From: Lachnospiraceae bacterium | Lineage (GTDB): Bacteria; Bacillota; Clostridia; Lachnospirales; Lachnospiraceae | Reading direction: 5' to 3' | Length of the DNA stretch: 64,000 nucleotides | Assembly (NCBI GenBank): GCA_016286035.1 | Contig: JAEERY010000069.1 | Span: 47,433 to 111,432, forward strand | In this document: one piece after another, positions 1 through 9,301 of the stretch | Layout: each line of letters begins with the position of its first letter | How positions within the stretch are numbered: the first letter of the stretch is position 1 | The notes under the pieces: model-generated | The model's input: the letters and a program-made list of their open reading frames with translations, nothing else | Databases searched by the model: none | What the model was told of the DNA's origin: nothing | Translations under genes and position numbers: made by a program

Positions 1-1391
1 TATTCGGAAGGCATTTTATCTCTGCCTACAAGTTCCAGAGTAACAGTCTGTGTCTGATATTCTCCGGATTCATCCGACCTTTCTATTGTTATCTCTACAG
101 TCTCGCCCTCTTCATAGTAAGCAAGGTTCTCCTGCAGATTTTCCATACTCTTTATGGTAGTTCCCTCGAGCTTTGTTATTACATCGCCCTTTCTGAGTCC
201 GGCCGCTTCGGCACCTGTGCCTTCATAGACCTCGTATACGTATACACCCTCCGGGAAACCGTATATCTCTGACATCTCTGAAGATACCCCTCTTCCCGAT
301 ATTCCGAGATACCCTCTGTTATCCTCGGATACTGCGGCTTTTGTCTTCTTTGTCTTAAGGTTATCTATGATTGGAAGTGCCTTTGAGATGGGGATCGCAT
401 ATCCCATGCCTTCTACTGCGCTTCCGCCGATCTTGTTGGAGTTGATACCGATTACCTGTCCCTTGACATTAAGCAGTGCACCGCCTGAGTTACCGGGATT
501 TATCGCTGCATCGGTCTGTATGAATCCCTGTGAGAATTCTCCTTCTTCAACCTCAAGCTCACGATCGATAGCAGATATGACACCTGTTGTCACAGACTGT
601 CCGTATCCGAGAGCATTACCTATCGCTATTGCGGGCTCACCAACCTTTAATTCATCCGAATCACCAAGCTCTGCTATGGCGATCGAATCCTTTGTGCTGC
701 CCTTTAAGCTATCCTTCTGTACTGCTATTACTGCTATATCCATATCGGCATCGGCACCCTTTATGTTCGCATCGGCTTCCTCACCGTCTATGAACTTGAC
801 CGAAAGCTTGTCAGCAGCATCTATTACGTGATTGTTTGTTGCTATCAAAAGCTCTGTATCGTTCTCGCCTATTATTATGCCCGAACCGCTTGCTTCTGCT
901 TCTTCCGTGTATTCCTGTCCCCAGAAGTTTGCTGTTGCCGTATAGCTGTTCTTTATTGATACAACGCTGGGCATTACCTTATCAACAACGTCCGTTACAT
1001 CCGTAACTACCGCATGTACTTCACCGGTAGATGTTACGGTTCCTATAACGGAATCGGAATCATTTGATCTGTCCTGTTCTCTGTTCATCCTGTTGATGAT
1101 GTCTCTTTCTATCTGAGTCTTGTATGTCTCCATATCGAAAGACTCTTCTGCTTCCTTCTTATCATTTGAAGGTGCATAATAATTTACTATTCCGAATGCG
1201 ACTGCCGCACACAGTCCGAATACCAGACCTGAGACTATAAGGAGAGCTACTCTTCCAAAGAACTTTCCTACTTTACCGGATCCTTTCTTCTTTTGCTTTA
1301 CAGGCTTACCTGTAGTGGTCTGTGGCTCTATATTTGAAGCGGAGTCGTTTCTAGCATATTCATTTTCGCTGTTATCATAGTAGTTTTCCAT
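1..1391 (-). CDS. HtrA/DegP-like membrane-anchored serine protease (3' end outside window)
   Basis: Trypsin-like S1C protease that would degrade or refold damaged proteins on the outer face of the membrane. Reading the minus strand gives a basic N-terminus, one membrane segment at about residues 48-70, a protease domain and a PDZ domain. The catalytic triad is visible: His188 in ATNNHVI, Asp218 in DMDIAVI and Ser302 in NPGNSGGALL. The PDZ part contains YLGISG and GLRKGDVI. The start at 1391 is supported by AGGAGGT at about 1399-1405. The reading frame stays open to base 1, so the C-terminus is missing. It sits downstream of the polysaccharide genes on the same strand, with an 82-base gap to the next gene in which I see no convincing promoter. 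Confidence 0.93.
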   Translation of the reverse strand, partial: MENYYDNSENEYARNDSASNIEPQTTTGKPVKQKKKGSGKVGKFFGRVALLIVSGLVFGLCAAVAFGIVNYYAPSNDKKEAEESFDMETYKTQIERDIINRMNREQDRSNDSDSVIGTVTSTGEVHAVVTDVTDVVDKVMPSVVSIKNSYTATANFWGQEYTEEAEASGSGIIIGENDTELLIATNNHVIDAADKLSVKFIDGEEADANIKGADADMDIAVIAVQKDSLKGSTKDSIAIAELGDSDELKVGEPAIAIGNALGYGQSVTTGVISAIDRELEVEEGEFSQGFIQTDAAINPGNSGGALLNVKGQVIGINSNKIGGSAVEGMGYAIPISKALPIIDNLKTKKTKAAVSEDNRGYLGISGRGVSSEMSEIYGFPEGVYVYEVYEGTGAEAAGLRKGDVITKLEGTTIKSMENLQENLAYYEEGETVEITIERSDESGEYQTQTVTLELVGRDKMPSE

Positions 1392-1473
1392 AATACTTAC
1401 CTCCTATATTCCGTTCATCTGTTTACAGAATAGTAAGCAATTGTGACGAATCTGTGTTTAAAGTATATTCTTT

Positions 1474-2400
1474 TTATGAATTGAAATATTCACTGTTCGT
1501 CGTAAATCTTTTGACCATGCCCTTGGGGAGCGATGTATATGAACAGCCAAGCTTGAATCCAAGATACTTGCATGCCGTATGCCATATATATACGAAGGCT
1601 GACAGAAAATGTGCCTTTTTAACAAGGCTTTTAAGCACACTCTTTACCATCTTCATACCCTCTGCGTTTTGTTTTACGCTTCCGAAGACTTCCGGGTACT
1701 GGGCATGGCTCACTCCGTTGTCAAAGTTTCGCTTAAACTGCTGAATACCGCTGTATTCATGAGAATGATATACGCACGCATCGGCGCTGTAGCTTATCTT
1801 GTATCCGTTCTTTAAGACCTTTGAGGCATATATCATATCCTCGTTAAACAGTGTCTTATTGACAAAGCCGTTAAGCTCATCAAATATCTTTTTATCGTAA
1901 GCACAGCAGACATTGCTGCAAAAAAAAGCCTTTATCTGGAGTTTTTCTATATCATCGGCTGTCTTTATCTGACTTCTGTCGGGATAATTAAACTGCCTGG
2001 TAAGCTTTTCGGTAAGCGAGCTGTTTTCATACGCCAGCTGTCTTGCATAGCTTACAGCTATCATGTCATCACTAAGAGGCTTTATCAGATTCTCTATCAT
2101 CTTCTCGTTTGCGGGTATCGCATCCATCGTCATAACGATGCATATATCCGCATCAGATCTTTTCATTGCCTCGTTTCTTGTCTTCCCGTGATCAAACTGA
2201 GATTTTAAAACATGAAAGACTTCGACCTTATCAAGGCACTTATTATCGGGATATTTTTGAACAAAGCTGTCCCAGTAACTTTTCTCGGTGTTTGCGATTA
2301 TCACCCTGTCAGGTATAACGCTCTGAGAAAAGAGCATGTCTAGAAGCTCTATAAAGCCCTTATCCGGCTTATATGTGGGTATAATCACATCTATCTTCAT
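1474..2400 (-). CDS. GT2 family glycosyltransferase (rhamnosyltransferase-like)
   Basis: Predicted inverting GT-A transferase adding a sugar to a lipid-linked glycan at the cytoplasmic membrane face. The N-terminus VIIPTYKPDKG is the usual GT2 nucleotide-binding start. A DADICIVMTMDA segment near residue 88 occupies the place of the acidic metal-binding motif, and a FNEDMIYASKVL motif lies near residue 190, where GT2 enzymes have ED and an acidic base. The 308-residue length fits small rhamnosyltransferase-like members. There is no membrane segment. It is separated from the upstream LCP gene by a hairpin terminator, so it may be partly uncoupled from that gene. Donor and acceptor cannot be read from the sequence. 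Confidence 0.82.
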   Translation of the reverse strand: MKIDVIIPTYKPDKGFIELLDMLFSQSVIPDRVIIANTEKSYWDSFVQKYPDNKCLDKVEVFHVLKSQFDHGKTRNEAMKRSDADICIVMTMDAIPANEKMIENLIKPLSDDMIAVSYARQLAYENSSLTEKLTRQFNYPDRSQIKTADDIEKLQIKAFFCSNVCCAYDKKIFDELNGFVNKTLFNEDMIYASKVLKNGYKISYSADACVYHSHEYSGIQQFKRNFDNGVSHAQYPEVFGSVKQNAEGMKMVKSVLKSLVKKAHFLSAFVYIWHTACKYLGFKLGCSYTSLPKGMVKRFTTNSEYFNS

Positions 2401-2419
2401 ATCCCGCCAAAACTATTTA

Positions 2420-2442
2420 AAGCCCCCTCTGTCAGGGGGCTT
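2420..2442 (-). terminator. Hairpin between the LCP gene and the downstream glycosyltransferase
   Basis: AAGCCCCCT and AGGGGGCTT form a perfect 9-base-pair stem with a 5-base loop. On the minus strand it follows the LCP stop by about 15 bases and continues into TTTAAATAGTTTT, a broken T tract. It probably terminates partially. Confidence 0.65.
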
Positions 2443-2457
2443 CAAATGAAAAATATT

Positions 2458-3561
2458 CTATCTTCCTGTATCCGATGATACCTTCTGACTGTATTGCTGA
2501 ACCTGAGCCGATACCTGATATGTTTCCTCATCAAACAAGAACTTATGCAAAAGTACAACATTCTCATCAAGATGAACAGGTATTACGCAGCTTCCCTTGC
2601 TTCCTACAGTACCTGTGCTCCTGTTGGTCTCGAAGGGGAATCCGTCGCTTCCGGTGATGTCGTACTTTGTTACATTTCCAAGCATTGCCGTCATCTCACT
2701 TACATCCAAGGATGTAGCGACATTGGGCAGTGCTGCTTCAAGTATTTTGTTAAGAGTTGCGGGATCCGTCTTCTTGCACTCATCCATTACAGCTGCTAAA
2801 ACGGTACGCTGTCTCTGGGCTCTCATGAAGTCGTCTCCGACATATCTTATACGGCAGTATGCGGTTGCCTGAAGACCGTTAAGCTTCTGCAGACCGGGTT
2901 CTTTTACCGCGATGTAGTCAACACCCTCGGTAGCCGTGTATGTCTTCTTATCGGTAGTCTTACCCACCATGCTTATCTGATAGTTGTTAAGATGGACTAT
3001 CTCGTTTTGCTGCACGTCGATGTATACGCCTCCGAGTGCATCGATAGTCTGGATAAGACCTTCGAATCCGACCGTAACATAGTCTGTGATATTAAGGTCC
3101 ATGTTCATGTTGAGCATGTTGATGGCCTGCTCCGGACCACCCTTGGCATATGCTGCATTACACTTGTTGTATGAATCGTTACCAAGGTTTAAATAGGTGT
3201 CTCTGTATACGGAACACAGTCTTATATCTCCCGTATCATTGTTGATGGAAGCTATTATGATGGTATCCGATCTGGTACCCTTACCCAAGCTTCCCTCTCT
3301 TGAGTCAACACCGAAAAGTGCTATGTTTCTGTAGCCTTTTAAAACAACACTGTCAACGACATTATCGTTCATCTTGGCTTTGATCTCTTCTTCATCGATC
3401 CTTACTTTGGTGACCTTCTCTGTCTTTGTTACGCCGTAGACAACTACGACAAGCAGAGCAAGAACAAAGAACTCGGTTATGAGAAGAAGAATCTTGTTTC
3501 TCTTTTTCTTTGCGCGCTTCTTAGCCATTGCGCGTCTCTTTGCGGCCTGCGATGTAGCCAT
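2458..3561 (-). CDS. LytR-CpsA-Psr (LCP) family glycopolymer ligase
   Basis: LCP enzymes transfer lipid-linked anionic polymers or polysaccharides onto peptidoglycan outside the cell. The protein has a very basic N-terminus, a single membrane segment at about residues 24-44, then the LCP catalytic domain. Recognisable motifs are NIALFGVDSREG, RSDTIIIASIN, the YRDTYL segment, TDYVTVGFEGLI and CRIRYVGDDFMRAQRQ. The conserved Arg and Asp residues are those used for binding the pyrophosphate lipid. GGAGAG precedes the start. The gene lies directly downstream of the priming transferase, with a 34-base gap. That fits a role in attaching the polymer made by this locus to the wall (inference). Confidence 0.9.
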   Translation of the reverse strand: MATSQAAKRRAMAKKRAKKKRNKILLLITEFFVLALLVVVVYGVTKTEKVTKVRIDEEEIKAKMNDNVVDSVVLKGYRNIALFGVDSREGSLGKGTRSDTIIIASINNDTGDIRLCSVYRDTYLNLGNDSYNKCNAAYAKGGPEQAINMLNMNMDLNITDYVTVGFEGLIQTIDALGGVYIDVQQNEIVHLNNYQISMVGKTTDKKTYTATEGVDYIAVKEPGLQKLNGLQATAYCRIRYVGDDFMRAQRQRTVLAAVMDECKKTDPATLNKILEAALPNVATSLDVSEMTAMLGNVTKYDITGSDGFPFETNRSTGTVGSKGSCVIPVHLDENVVLLHKFLFDEETYQVSAQVQQYSQKVSSDTGR

Positions 3562-3595
3562 GATTATATACTCTCCATTCTTTTACATATATAAC

Positions 3596-4993
3596 TTAAT
3601 ACGCGTTCTTAAATCCTTTGAATATGGTCAGAAATAAGATCTTAAGATCAAATCCGAAAGACCAGTTCTCGATATAATACAGATCGTAACTTATCCTCTT
3701 GTGGATGGATGTGTCGCCTCTGAACCCGTTTACCTGCGCCCATCCGGTAAGTCCCGGGCGAACCTGATGCTTGATCAGATAACGGGGTATCTCCTCTTTG
3801 AACTGTTCTACGAATTGCGGCCTCTCGGGTCTTGGTCCGACCAGACTCATGTCCCCCTTAAGGATGTTAAAAAGCTGTGGAAGTTCATCAAGATTGAAGC
3901 GTCTCATGACCCTGCCGCTCTTGGTGACTCTGGGATCATCCTTGACTGTCCATGCCTTCTGTTCTTCCGTGGCTTCCTGAACACGCATAGTTCTGAATTT
4001 ATATATATTGAAGGACTTGTTGTGAAGTCCTATCCTTTCCTGTTTGTAAATGACCGGTCCCTTGCTCGAGAATCGAACGATCAGGGCAAGGATTATCATA
4101 AGCGGTGATAAAATTATAATACCAGCCAGTGAGAAAATAAAGTCAAATATTCGTTTTACAACCGCATTCAGCGTATTGGTCAACGGTACATATCTTATAT
4201 TAATGACGGGCAATCCGTCAAGTTCCTCTGTGTAGGGCCTGTTGGGTATCAGGCTTGAGTAATCCGGGATGAATTTTGTATGCACACCGGATTTCTCGCA
4301 TTTGCTCACTATCTCTGCGAGCATGTCGTAATCGGAAAGCGACAGGGTTACTGCTATCTCATCAAGAGTCGCACCTGGGAGCACCACATCGATGTCATCT
4401 ATCACACCGACTACCTTTACACCCTTGTATACCGTTCCTATCGGCACATTGTTATCAAGTATTCCCCTTACCACATATCCCCACTGGGGATTGGCGTTCA
4501 GTCTGTTTATATACTCCTCGGCAGCCCTCGAATATCCCACTATCAGGACATATTTAAGGTTATATCCCTTTTTCCTGAACTTTCGAAGCAGCGAGCGGAT
4601 CGTGCATCTTACGGTAAATGCCAAGATCGTGTTGGTCACACTGAATATGGCGATGAGTCCACGGGAGAAGTCTTCTACCTTGAACAGTGTGATGGCGATC
4701 ATGAAAGCTGCAACGCCTATGATGTTCGCCCTTACAACAGCCGACAGCTCCGTCTCAAGTCTCTGCGATCTCTTGGGAACGTACATCTTGCACATATAAT
4801 ATATGATCAGATATCCCGGTACCAGATAGTACAGTGCAGAGAAATAGAATGCGGGTGTATGTGCAAGCGTTGATCCCTGTGATAAGAAGCCCTCAAACTT
4901 CAAAAACCATGCGAGCAGATATGATCCCGCAACCACAAGACCGTCTATAACAATGTGAAGTTGATTAAAATACTTCTGATTATCTTTAATCAT
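3596..4993 (-). CDS. Undecaprenyl-phosphate sugar phosphotransferase (WbaP/CpsE type priming enzyme)
   Basis: Polyprenyl-phosphate hexose-1-phosphate transferase that starts polysaccharide assembly on the lipid carrier. The first part carries about four membrane segments (residues 14-125). A Rossmann-like CoA-binding-type domain follows (YVLIVGYSRAAEEYI, about 145-250). The C-terminal PF02397-type catalytic domain starts at KRIFDFIFSLAG near residue 280 and includes KFRTMR, the DELPQLFNIL segment and SLVGPRPERP. The 465-residue length is normal for the full-length form. A promoter lies just upstream at 5049-5077, so this gene and the LCP gene can be transcribed independently of the upstream glycosyltransferases. 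Confidence 0.93.
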   Translation of the reverse strand: MIKDNQKYFNQLHIVIDGLVVAGSYLLAWFLKFEGFLSQGSTLAHTPAFYFSALYYLVPGYLIIYYMCKMYVPKRSQRLETELSAVVRANIIGVAAFMIAITLFKVEDFSRGLIAIFSVTNTILAFTVRCTIRSLLRKFRKKGYNLKYVLIVGYSRAAEEYINRLNANPQWGYVVRGILDNNVPIGTVYKGVKVVGVIDDIDVVLPGATLDEIAVTLSLSDYDMLAEIVSKCEKSGVHTKFIPDYSSLIPNRPYTEELDGLPVINIRYVPLTNTLNAVVKRIFDFIFSLAGIIILSPLMIILALIVRFSSKGPVIYKQERIGLHNKSFNIYKFRTMRVQEATEEQKAWTVKDDPRVTKSGRVMRRFNLDELPQLFNILKGDMSLVGPRPERPQFVEQFKEEIPRYLIKHQVRPGLTGWAQVNGFRGDTSIHKRISYDLYYIENWSFGFDLKILFLTIFKGFKNAY

Positions 4994-5048
4994 AACTTCC
5001 CATTAGCCTTTCCAAGAAACATATGCCCATAAACAACCCAACTAATTG

Positions 5049-5077
5049 ATTATACCAATTAAGTCCAAAAACCTCAA
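5049..5077 (-). promoter_or_regulatory. SigA-type promoter for the priming transferase gene
   Basis: On the minus strand TTGAGG (5072-5077) is separated by 17 bases from TATAAT (5049-5054). The start codon at 4993 is about 50 bases downstream. Confidence 0.65.
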
Positions 5078-5097
5078 GTACGGGCACATTATACGGT

Positions 5098-6084
5098 TCA
5101 CACAACAAACCTTCTGAATATATTTAAGATCAGTATGAGCTCAACACAGACATAGCGTAAAAATCCCTTTATGCCAAGTCTTACTTTGTGAGCCCTTCCT
5201 TTATCCGATGCACTCAGTTTAAAGCCTTTTGCAAGTCCTTTAAGATAGACCATTCCGTATCCTTTAAGCGCAAAGAATACTGTCTTTACAAAAAAGCCTG
5301 CAAACAAAAAAGGAAGATTTATGATGATCTGAATAAGCGGCATGTTCTTATATATAATGTAAATACTGTTTCTGCTTGCCAGATCTATCTTGAACTCGTT
5401 GTATCTCGAACCGCTGTATCCGCTTCCGGCATGATCGCATACAGCCGATGCGCATGCTGCGTTTTTGTAGCCGTGAAGAACAGCCCTGTATCCGACATCA
5501 ACATCCTCCAGATATGCGAAATGCTCCTCATCAAACAGTCCGATCATATCAAATACTGCTCTTTTGTATATGGAAGCTCCGCCGCATGAAGAAAAGATGC
5601 TCTTTAATCCTTTTTGTGATGCGAACCTGCTTGTAGCTTTCCCCTTGTATGCCGCATATGCCCAGCCTAAAGCACAGTAGTGATCACCGAAACCGTCGAC
5701 TAGAGCCGTATCTTTCATCTGCCTCATAAGGGAATTTACGGAAAACAGCTTATCATCAGAAGAGATGGCCGCTTCAAGCTCGCTCACAAAGTTCTCATCA
5801 ACGACAACATCATTGTTTAAAAGAAGGATATATTCCGTATCCGAAGCTTCTATGCCTCTGTTTACCGCATAAGAGAATCCCGTATTTTCTTTTAGCTCAA
5901 TGAGGCTTATAAAATCATGCTCACAGTATTTTTTTACGAGGTTTACGCTCTCATCCTTTGAGCCGTTATCAACGACTATGATCTTAAAAGCACCTTTAGC
6001 CTCGTATGCCTTTATAAGGGAATCAAGACAGGGGGCAAGAAAATCTATTCCGTTGTAATTCGGGATTATAACGGTTGTTTTCAT
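5098..6084 (-). CDS. GT2 family glycosyltransferase
   Basis: Predicted nucleotide-sugar dependent transferase. It starts with TVIIPNYNGIDFL and has VDNGSKDES near residue 40 and LLLNNDVVV near residue 90, the DxD-like position. Further along is FAYLEDVDVGYRA, the ED motif with the acidic residue. The layout matches the WbbL/rhamnosyltransferase branch of GT2. A hydrophobic stretch near residues 250-280 (IIINLPFLFAGFFVKTVFFA) probably associates with the membrane. The start overlaps the stop of the upstream glycosyltransferase by 4 bases, so the two are translationally coupled. Confidence 0.87.
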   Translation of the reverse strand: MKTTVIIPNYNGIDFLAPCLDSLIKAYEAKGAFKIIVVDNGSKDESVNLVKKYCEHDFISLIELKENTGFSYAVNRGIEASDTEYILLLNNDVVVDENFVSELEAAISSDDKLFSVNSLMRQMKDTALVDGFGDHYCALGWAYAAYKGKATSRFASQKGLKSIFSSCGGASIYKRAVFDMIGLFDEEHFAYLEDVDVGYRAVLHGYKNAACASAVCDHAGSGYSGSRYNEFKIDLASRNSIYIIYKNMPLIQIIINLPFLFAGFFVKTVFFALKGYGMVYLKGLAKGFKLSASDKGRAHKVRLGIKGFLRYVCVELILILNIFRRFVV

Positions 6085-7502
6085 CTTACCAGTTCCTCCA
6101 GAGAAGGCTCATAGAACACACGGTAGCCCTCGAGCGAACACTGCTGGCATATCTCAAAGCTTAAGTTCTGCAGCACGTAGTCGTCTATTCCCTTTGTATA
6201 TATGAATTCACGCATATCAGCGCATTCTTTTTTGCAATTTATTAAATCCTGAATAAATATTTCGCGATACTCGGTTTTTGAAGCAATGGCTGAAACCGCG
6301 CCAAACAGCTCTTTTCTGACGAACATAAACCTTATATCCACGGCAACGGCGTCCTGCTGGAGCGTGTTTCTGTGCATATATCCTGAGAAGTTCACATTCT
6401 GACCTTCGAGCGGACATGAACCTGTCTCATCAAGAATACCGCTTGTTATTTTTCCATGTCTGACTATGGGACCGCCTACGATACCTATGTCAAATCTGTT
6501 TTTAAATATATCTTCAACACCCACCATGCTGCCGGCTGCGTTGATCTCGCCCGTGGTACCGTTTATGGCACCGTAAATGACTCTGAAAAAGCCGTTATGC
6601 TTTGTATCGACGACCGCGCCGTTGACATGCCAGTTCTTTAAGAAGTCTGCTACCGCTCTTTTTCCTGCTTCATATGCATATCTCTTGCTCTCCGGATTTG
6701 ATGCGGTCGAATCGTTATGACATCTCCAGTGATATAAGACCTTAGGCACATGACCTATGGGTCTGTCGCTTGTTCTGTAGGCTCTAAGGAGCAGATCGTG
6801 ATCCTGGGCGCCGTCATATTCGCTTCTTAGTTCAAGTTTTTTGATAAGAGACGATTCCATCACCACAAAATGACATATGTAGTTGTTCGAGAGCAAAAGA
6901 TCAAGATCAAATTCGGGCTTGCGGTTGGGTTCATAGAACTTTTCACCGTAGGTATCGCATTTATCCTCGTCTGTATAGATGAATGAATACTTTGTTCCGT
7001 CCTTTTTTCCGTCCTCTATCTTTCTTGCAAGCTCATAGAGCGCATTCGGAGTAAGAAGATCATCATGATCAAGTAAACCGATATACTGTCCGGAAGCCAC
7101 TCTTATTCCCACGTTTGTGTTGGCGGCTATCCCTTTATCGTCAGTGTTTCTTATATAGGTTATCCTCTCATCGTCAAAAGAGCGGACCACCTGCTCGACC
7201 TTGTCGGATTTGCTGGCATCGGCGATTATCAGTTCAAATGTCGGATATGTCTGGTTGAGCACGGATCTTATCATCGCTCTTGCAAACACCTCATTTGTCT
7301 CATATGCAGGCACAACAATAGAGAACCTCGTTCTGATGTCAAAACGAGCTTCTCTCTGTATCTTTGCCTCGGCCTGTGTGATATCCCTGTATTCGTACTT
7401 TTTCGCATCCTGTGAAAGACGCTCTGCAGACGCGTACAGGGTATCCTTAAGACCGTTCTTCTTCATGTAATTGTATGCTTTTCTGAAATCGCCTAAGTTC
7501 AT
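6081..7502 (-). CDS. GT2 family glycosyltransferase with degenerate second half
   Basis: The first half is a GT2 domain: FSIVVPAYETNEVF at about residue 60, LIIADASKSDKV, GLLDHDDLLTPNAL as the metal-binding region, and GAQDHDLLLRAYR as the C-terminal acidic motif, followed by HVPKVLYHWRCH. After about residue 280 the sequence resembles a worn second GT-like fold (DIGIVGGPIV, FMFVRKELFG) without a clear DxD. This DHDD/QDHDL plus YHWR pattern is shared with the gene at 9302. The two are probably related enzymes adding successive residues of the same glycan. It overlaps the next gene by 4 bases. Confidence 0.85.
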   Translation of the reverse strand: MNLGDFRKAYNYMKKNGLKDTLYASAERLSQDAKKYEYRDITQAEAKIQREARFDIRTRFSIVVPAYETNEVFARAMIRSVLNQTYPTFELIIADASKSDKVEQVVRSFDDERITYIRNTDDKGIAANTNVGIRVASGQYIGLLDHDDLLTPNALYELARKIEDGKKDGTKYSFIYTDEDKCDTYGEKFYEPNRKPEFDLDLLLSNNYICHFVVMESSLIKKLELRSEYDGAQDHDLLLRAYRTSDRPIGHVPKVLYHWRCHNDSTASNPESKRYAYEAGKRAVADFLKNWHVNGAVVDTKHNGFFRVIYGAINGTTGEINAAGSMVGVEDIFKNRFDIGIVGGPIVRHGKITSGILDETGSCPLEGQNVNFSGYMHRNTLQQDAVAVDIRFMFVRKELFGAVSAIASKTEYREIFIQDLINCKKECADMREFIYTKGIDDYVLQNLSFEICQQCSLEGYRVFYEPSLEELVR

Positions 7503-7526
7503 ATCATCTCATAGGGAAATCGTTTA

Positions 7527-9254
7527 TCACATATCTATGCAGGCTTTCAGTGCATCCGTCAATGCCTCGTTCTTTTTAGCGGCGTCATCAAGGCTGTTTC
7601 CTTTGACACCCATATAGAACTTAAGCTTGGGTTCTGTTCCCGAAGGTCTTGCACAGCACCATGCATCGTCATTAAGCTCAAAGTAGAGAACATTTGACTG
7701 GGGAAGGCCTGTCTTTGTGACATTTCCGGTCTCCATATCCTTTACGGTATCCTTGTCATAGTCTCTGAAAGAGATAACCTTGTAATCTCCAAGCTGCTTG
7801 GGAGGATCGTTTCTTAAGTTCTCCATGATTGCAGCTATCTGCTTTGAACCTTCAACACCCTTAAGTGTTATAGAATACTGTGTCTCTTTGAAGTATCCGT
7901 ATTCCTCATACATCTGGATCATGCGATCCCATACCGTGATACCCTTTGACTTGCACCATGCGGCAACCTCGCAAAGAAGCATTACGGCTACGATGGCATC
8001 CTTGTCTCTTGCATGTGTTCCGGCTAAGCATCCGTATGACTCTTCAAGGCCGAATACATAGTTGTGATCGCCCTTTTCAATAGCCCACTTTATCTGCTCG
8101 CCGATATATTTGAATCCTGTGAGCACCTCGATCATGTCCACACCGTATTTCTTTGTTATAACGTCTGCCATATTTGTTGTGACTATCGTCTTAACAAGCA
8201 TGGGATCCTTAGGCATTGTGCCTGTGTTTATCCTCTCTGAGAGAACATAATCGGCAATCAGCATGCCTGACATGTTTCCTGTGAAAGAAACATAGTCCTT
8301 TGTATTTGTATCATAAGCATAGATTCCGAGTCTGTCGGCATCGGGATCGGTCGCAAGAACGATATCCGCTCCGACCTTCTTTGCAAGCTCGAGTGCAAGC
8401 TTGAATGCCTTGGGATCCTCGGGATTGGGATATTCAAGAGTCGTGAAGTTGGGATCGGGCATTTCCTGCTCAGGAACAACATACACGTTCTTGAACCCTA
8501 TCTCTTTAAGTATCCTTCTTGCGGGAACGTTTCCTGTTCCGTTGAAAGGTGTATATACGATCTTGATATCATCGGCTACCTTTTGAATGATCTCCGGATG
8601 TATTATCTGCTTCTTTAACTCTTCCATGTACTTGTCATCTATCTCACTTCCGATGACCTGATAGAGGCCCTTATCAAGAGCTTCTTTCTTGTCCATGGTC
8701 TTAACGCTGTTATAATCGGTTACGGCTCTTACCTCGGCGATGATCTCCTTGTCTCTCGGAGATGTAACCTGTGCGCCGTCTTCCCAGTATACCTTGTATC
8801 CGTTGTACTCAGGGGGATTGTGGCTTGCAGTCACAACTATACCTGCCGTACAGCCGAGTGTACGCAGTGCGAATGAAAGCTCGGGTGTGGGTCTTAATGC
8901 ATCAAAGACATATGCCTTTATCCCGTTTGCTGCAAGGCAAAGACCTGCTTCATCGGCAAACTCGGGGCTCATGCGTCTTGAATCGTACGCGATGGCAACA
9001 CCTTTGCTCTGTGTTCCTGCCTTTATTATATAATTTGCAAGACCCTGTGTAGCTTTTCTTACGGTATATATGTTCATTCTGTTGGTTCCGGCTCCGATAA
9101 CGCCTCTGAGACCGCCGGTACCGAATTCAAGATCCTTGTAGAATCTGTCCTCGATCTGAGCCTTATCATCACCTATAGCCTTGAGTTCAGCCTTGGTAGC
9201 ATCATCAAAATAGGGATCATTCAGCCAAAAATCATATTCCTCCATGTAACCCAT
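7527..9254 (-). CDS. Phosphoglucomutase/phosphomannomutase (alpha-D-phosphohexomutase)
   Basis: Interconverts glucose 6-phosphate and glucose 1-phosphate, the substrate for the RfbA nucleotidyltransferase in this locus. All four family motifs are present. The phosphoserine loop is TASHNPPEYNGYK, the metal loop is DPDADRLG, the sugar loop is GLEESYG, and the phosphate-binding loop is RPSGTEPK. I place the start at 9254 (MGYMEE). GGAGGTG at 9260-9266 lies 5 bases upstream of it and would fall inside a longer ORF starting at 9275. The resulting length of 575 residues is usual for the Gram-positive PgcA type. A TATAAT-like box lies upstream near 9285-9291, without a good -35. Confidence 0.93.
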   Translation of the reverse strand: MGYMEEYDFWLNDPYFDDATKAELKAIGDDKAQIEDRFYKDLEFGTGGLRGVIGAGTNRMNIYTVRKATQGLANYIIKAGTQSKGVAIAYDSRRMSPEFADEAGLCLAANGIKAYVFDALRPTPELSFALRTLGCTAGIVVTASHNPPEYNGYKVYWEDGAQVTSPRDKEIIAEVRAVTDYNSVKTMDKKEALDKGLYQVIGSEIDDKYMEELKKQIIHPEIIQKVADDIKIVYTPFNGTGNVPARRILKEIGFKNVYVVPEQEMPDPNFTTLEYPNPEDPKAFKLALELAKKVGADIVLATDPDADRLGIYAYDTNTKDYVSFTGNMSGMLIADYVLSERINTGTMPKDPMLVKTIVTTNMADVITKKYGVDMIEVLTGFKYIGEQIKWAIEKGDHNYVFGLEESYGCLAGTHARDKDAIVAVMLLCEVAAWCKSKGITVWDRMIQMYEEYGYFKETQYSITLKGVEGSKQIAAIMENLRNDPPKQLGDYKVISFRDYDKDTVKDMETGNVTKTGLPQSNVLYFELNDDAWCCARPSGTEPKLKFYMGVKGNSLDDAAKKNEALTDALKACIDM

Positions 9255-9301
9255 ATAAACACCTCCATATATCATTAGATTTAAATATTATATCATATTA
9301 A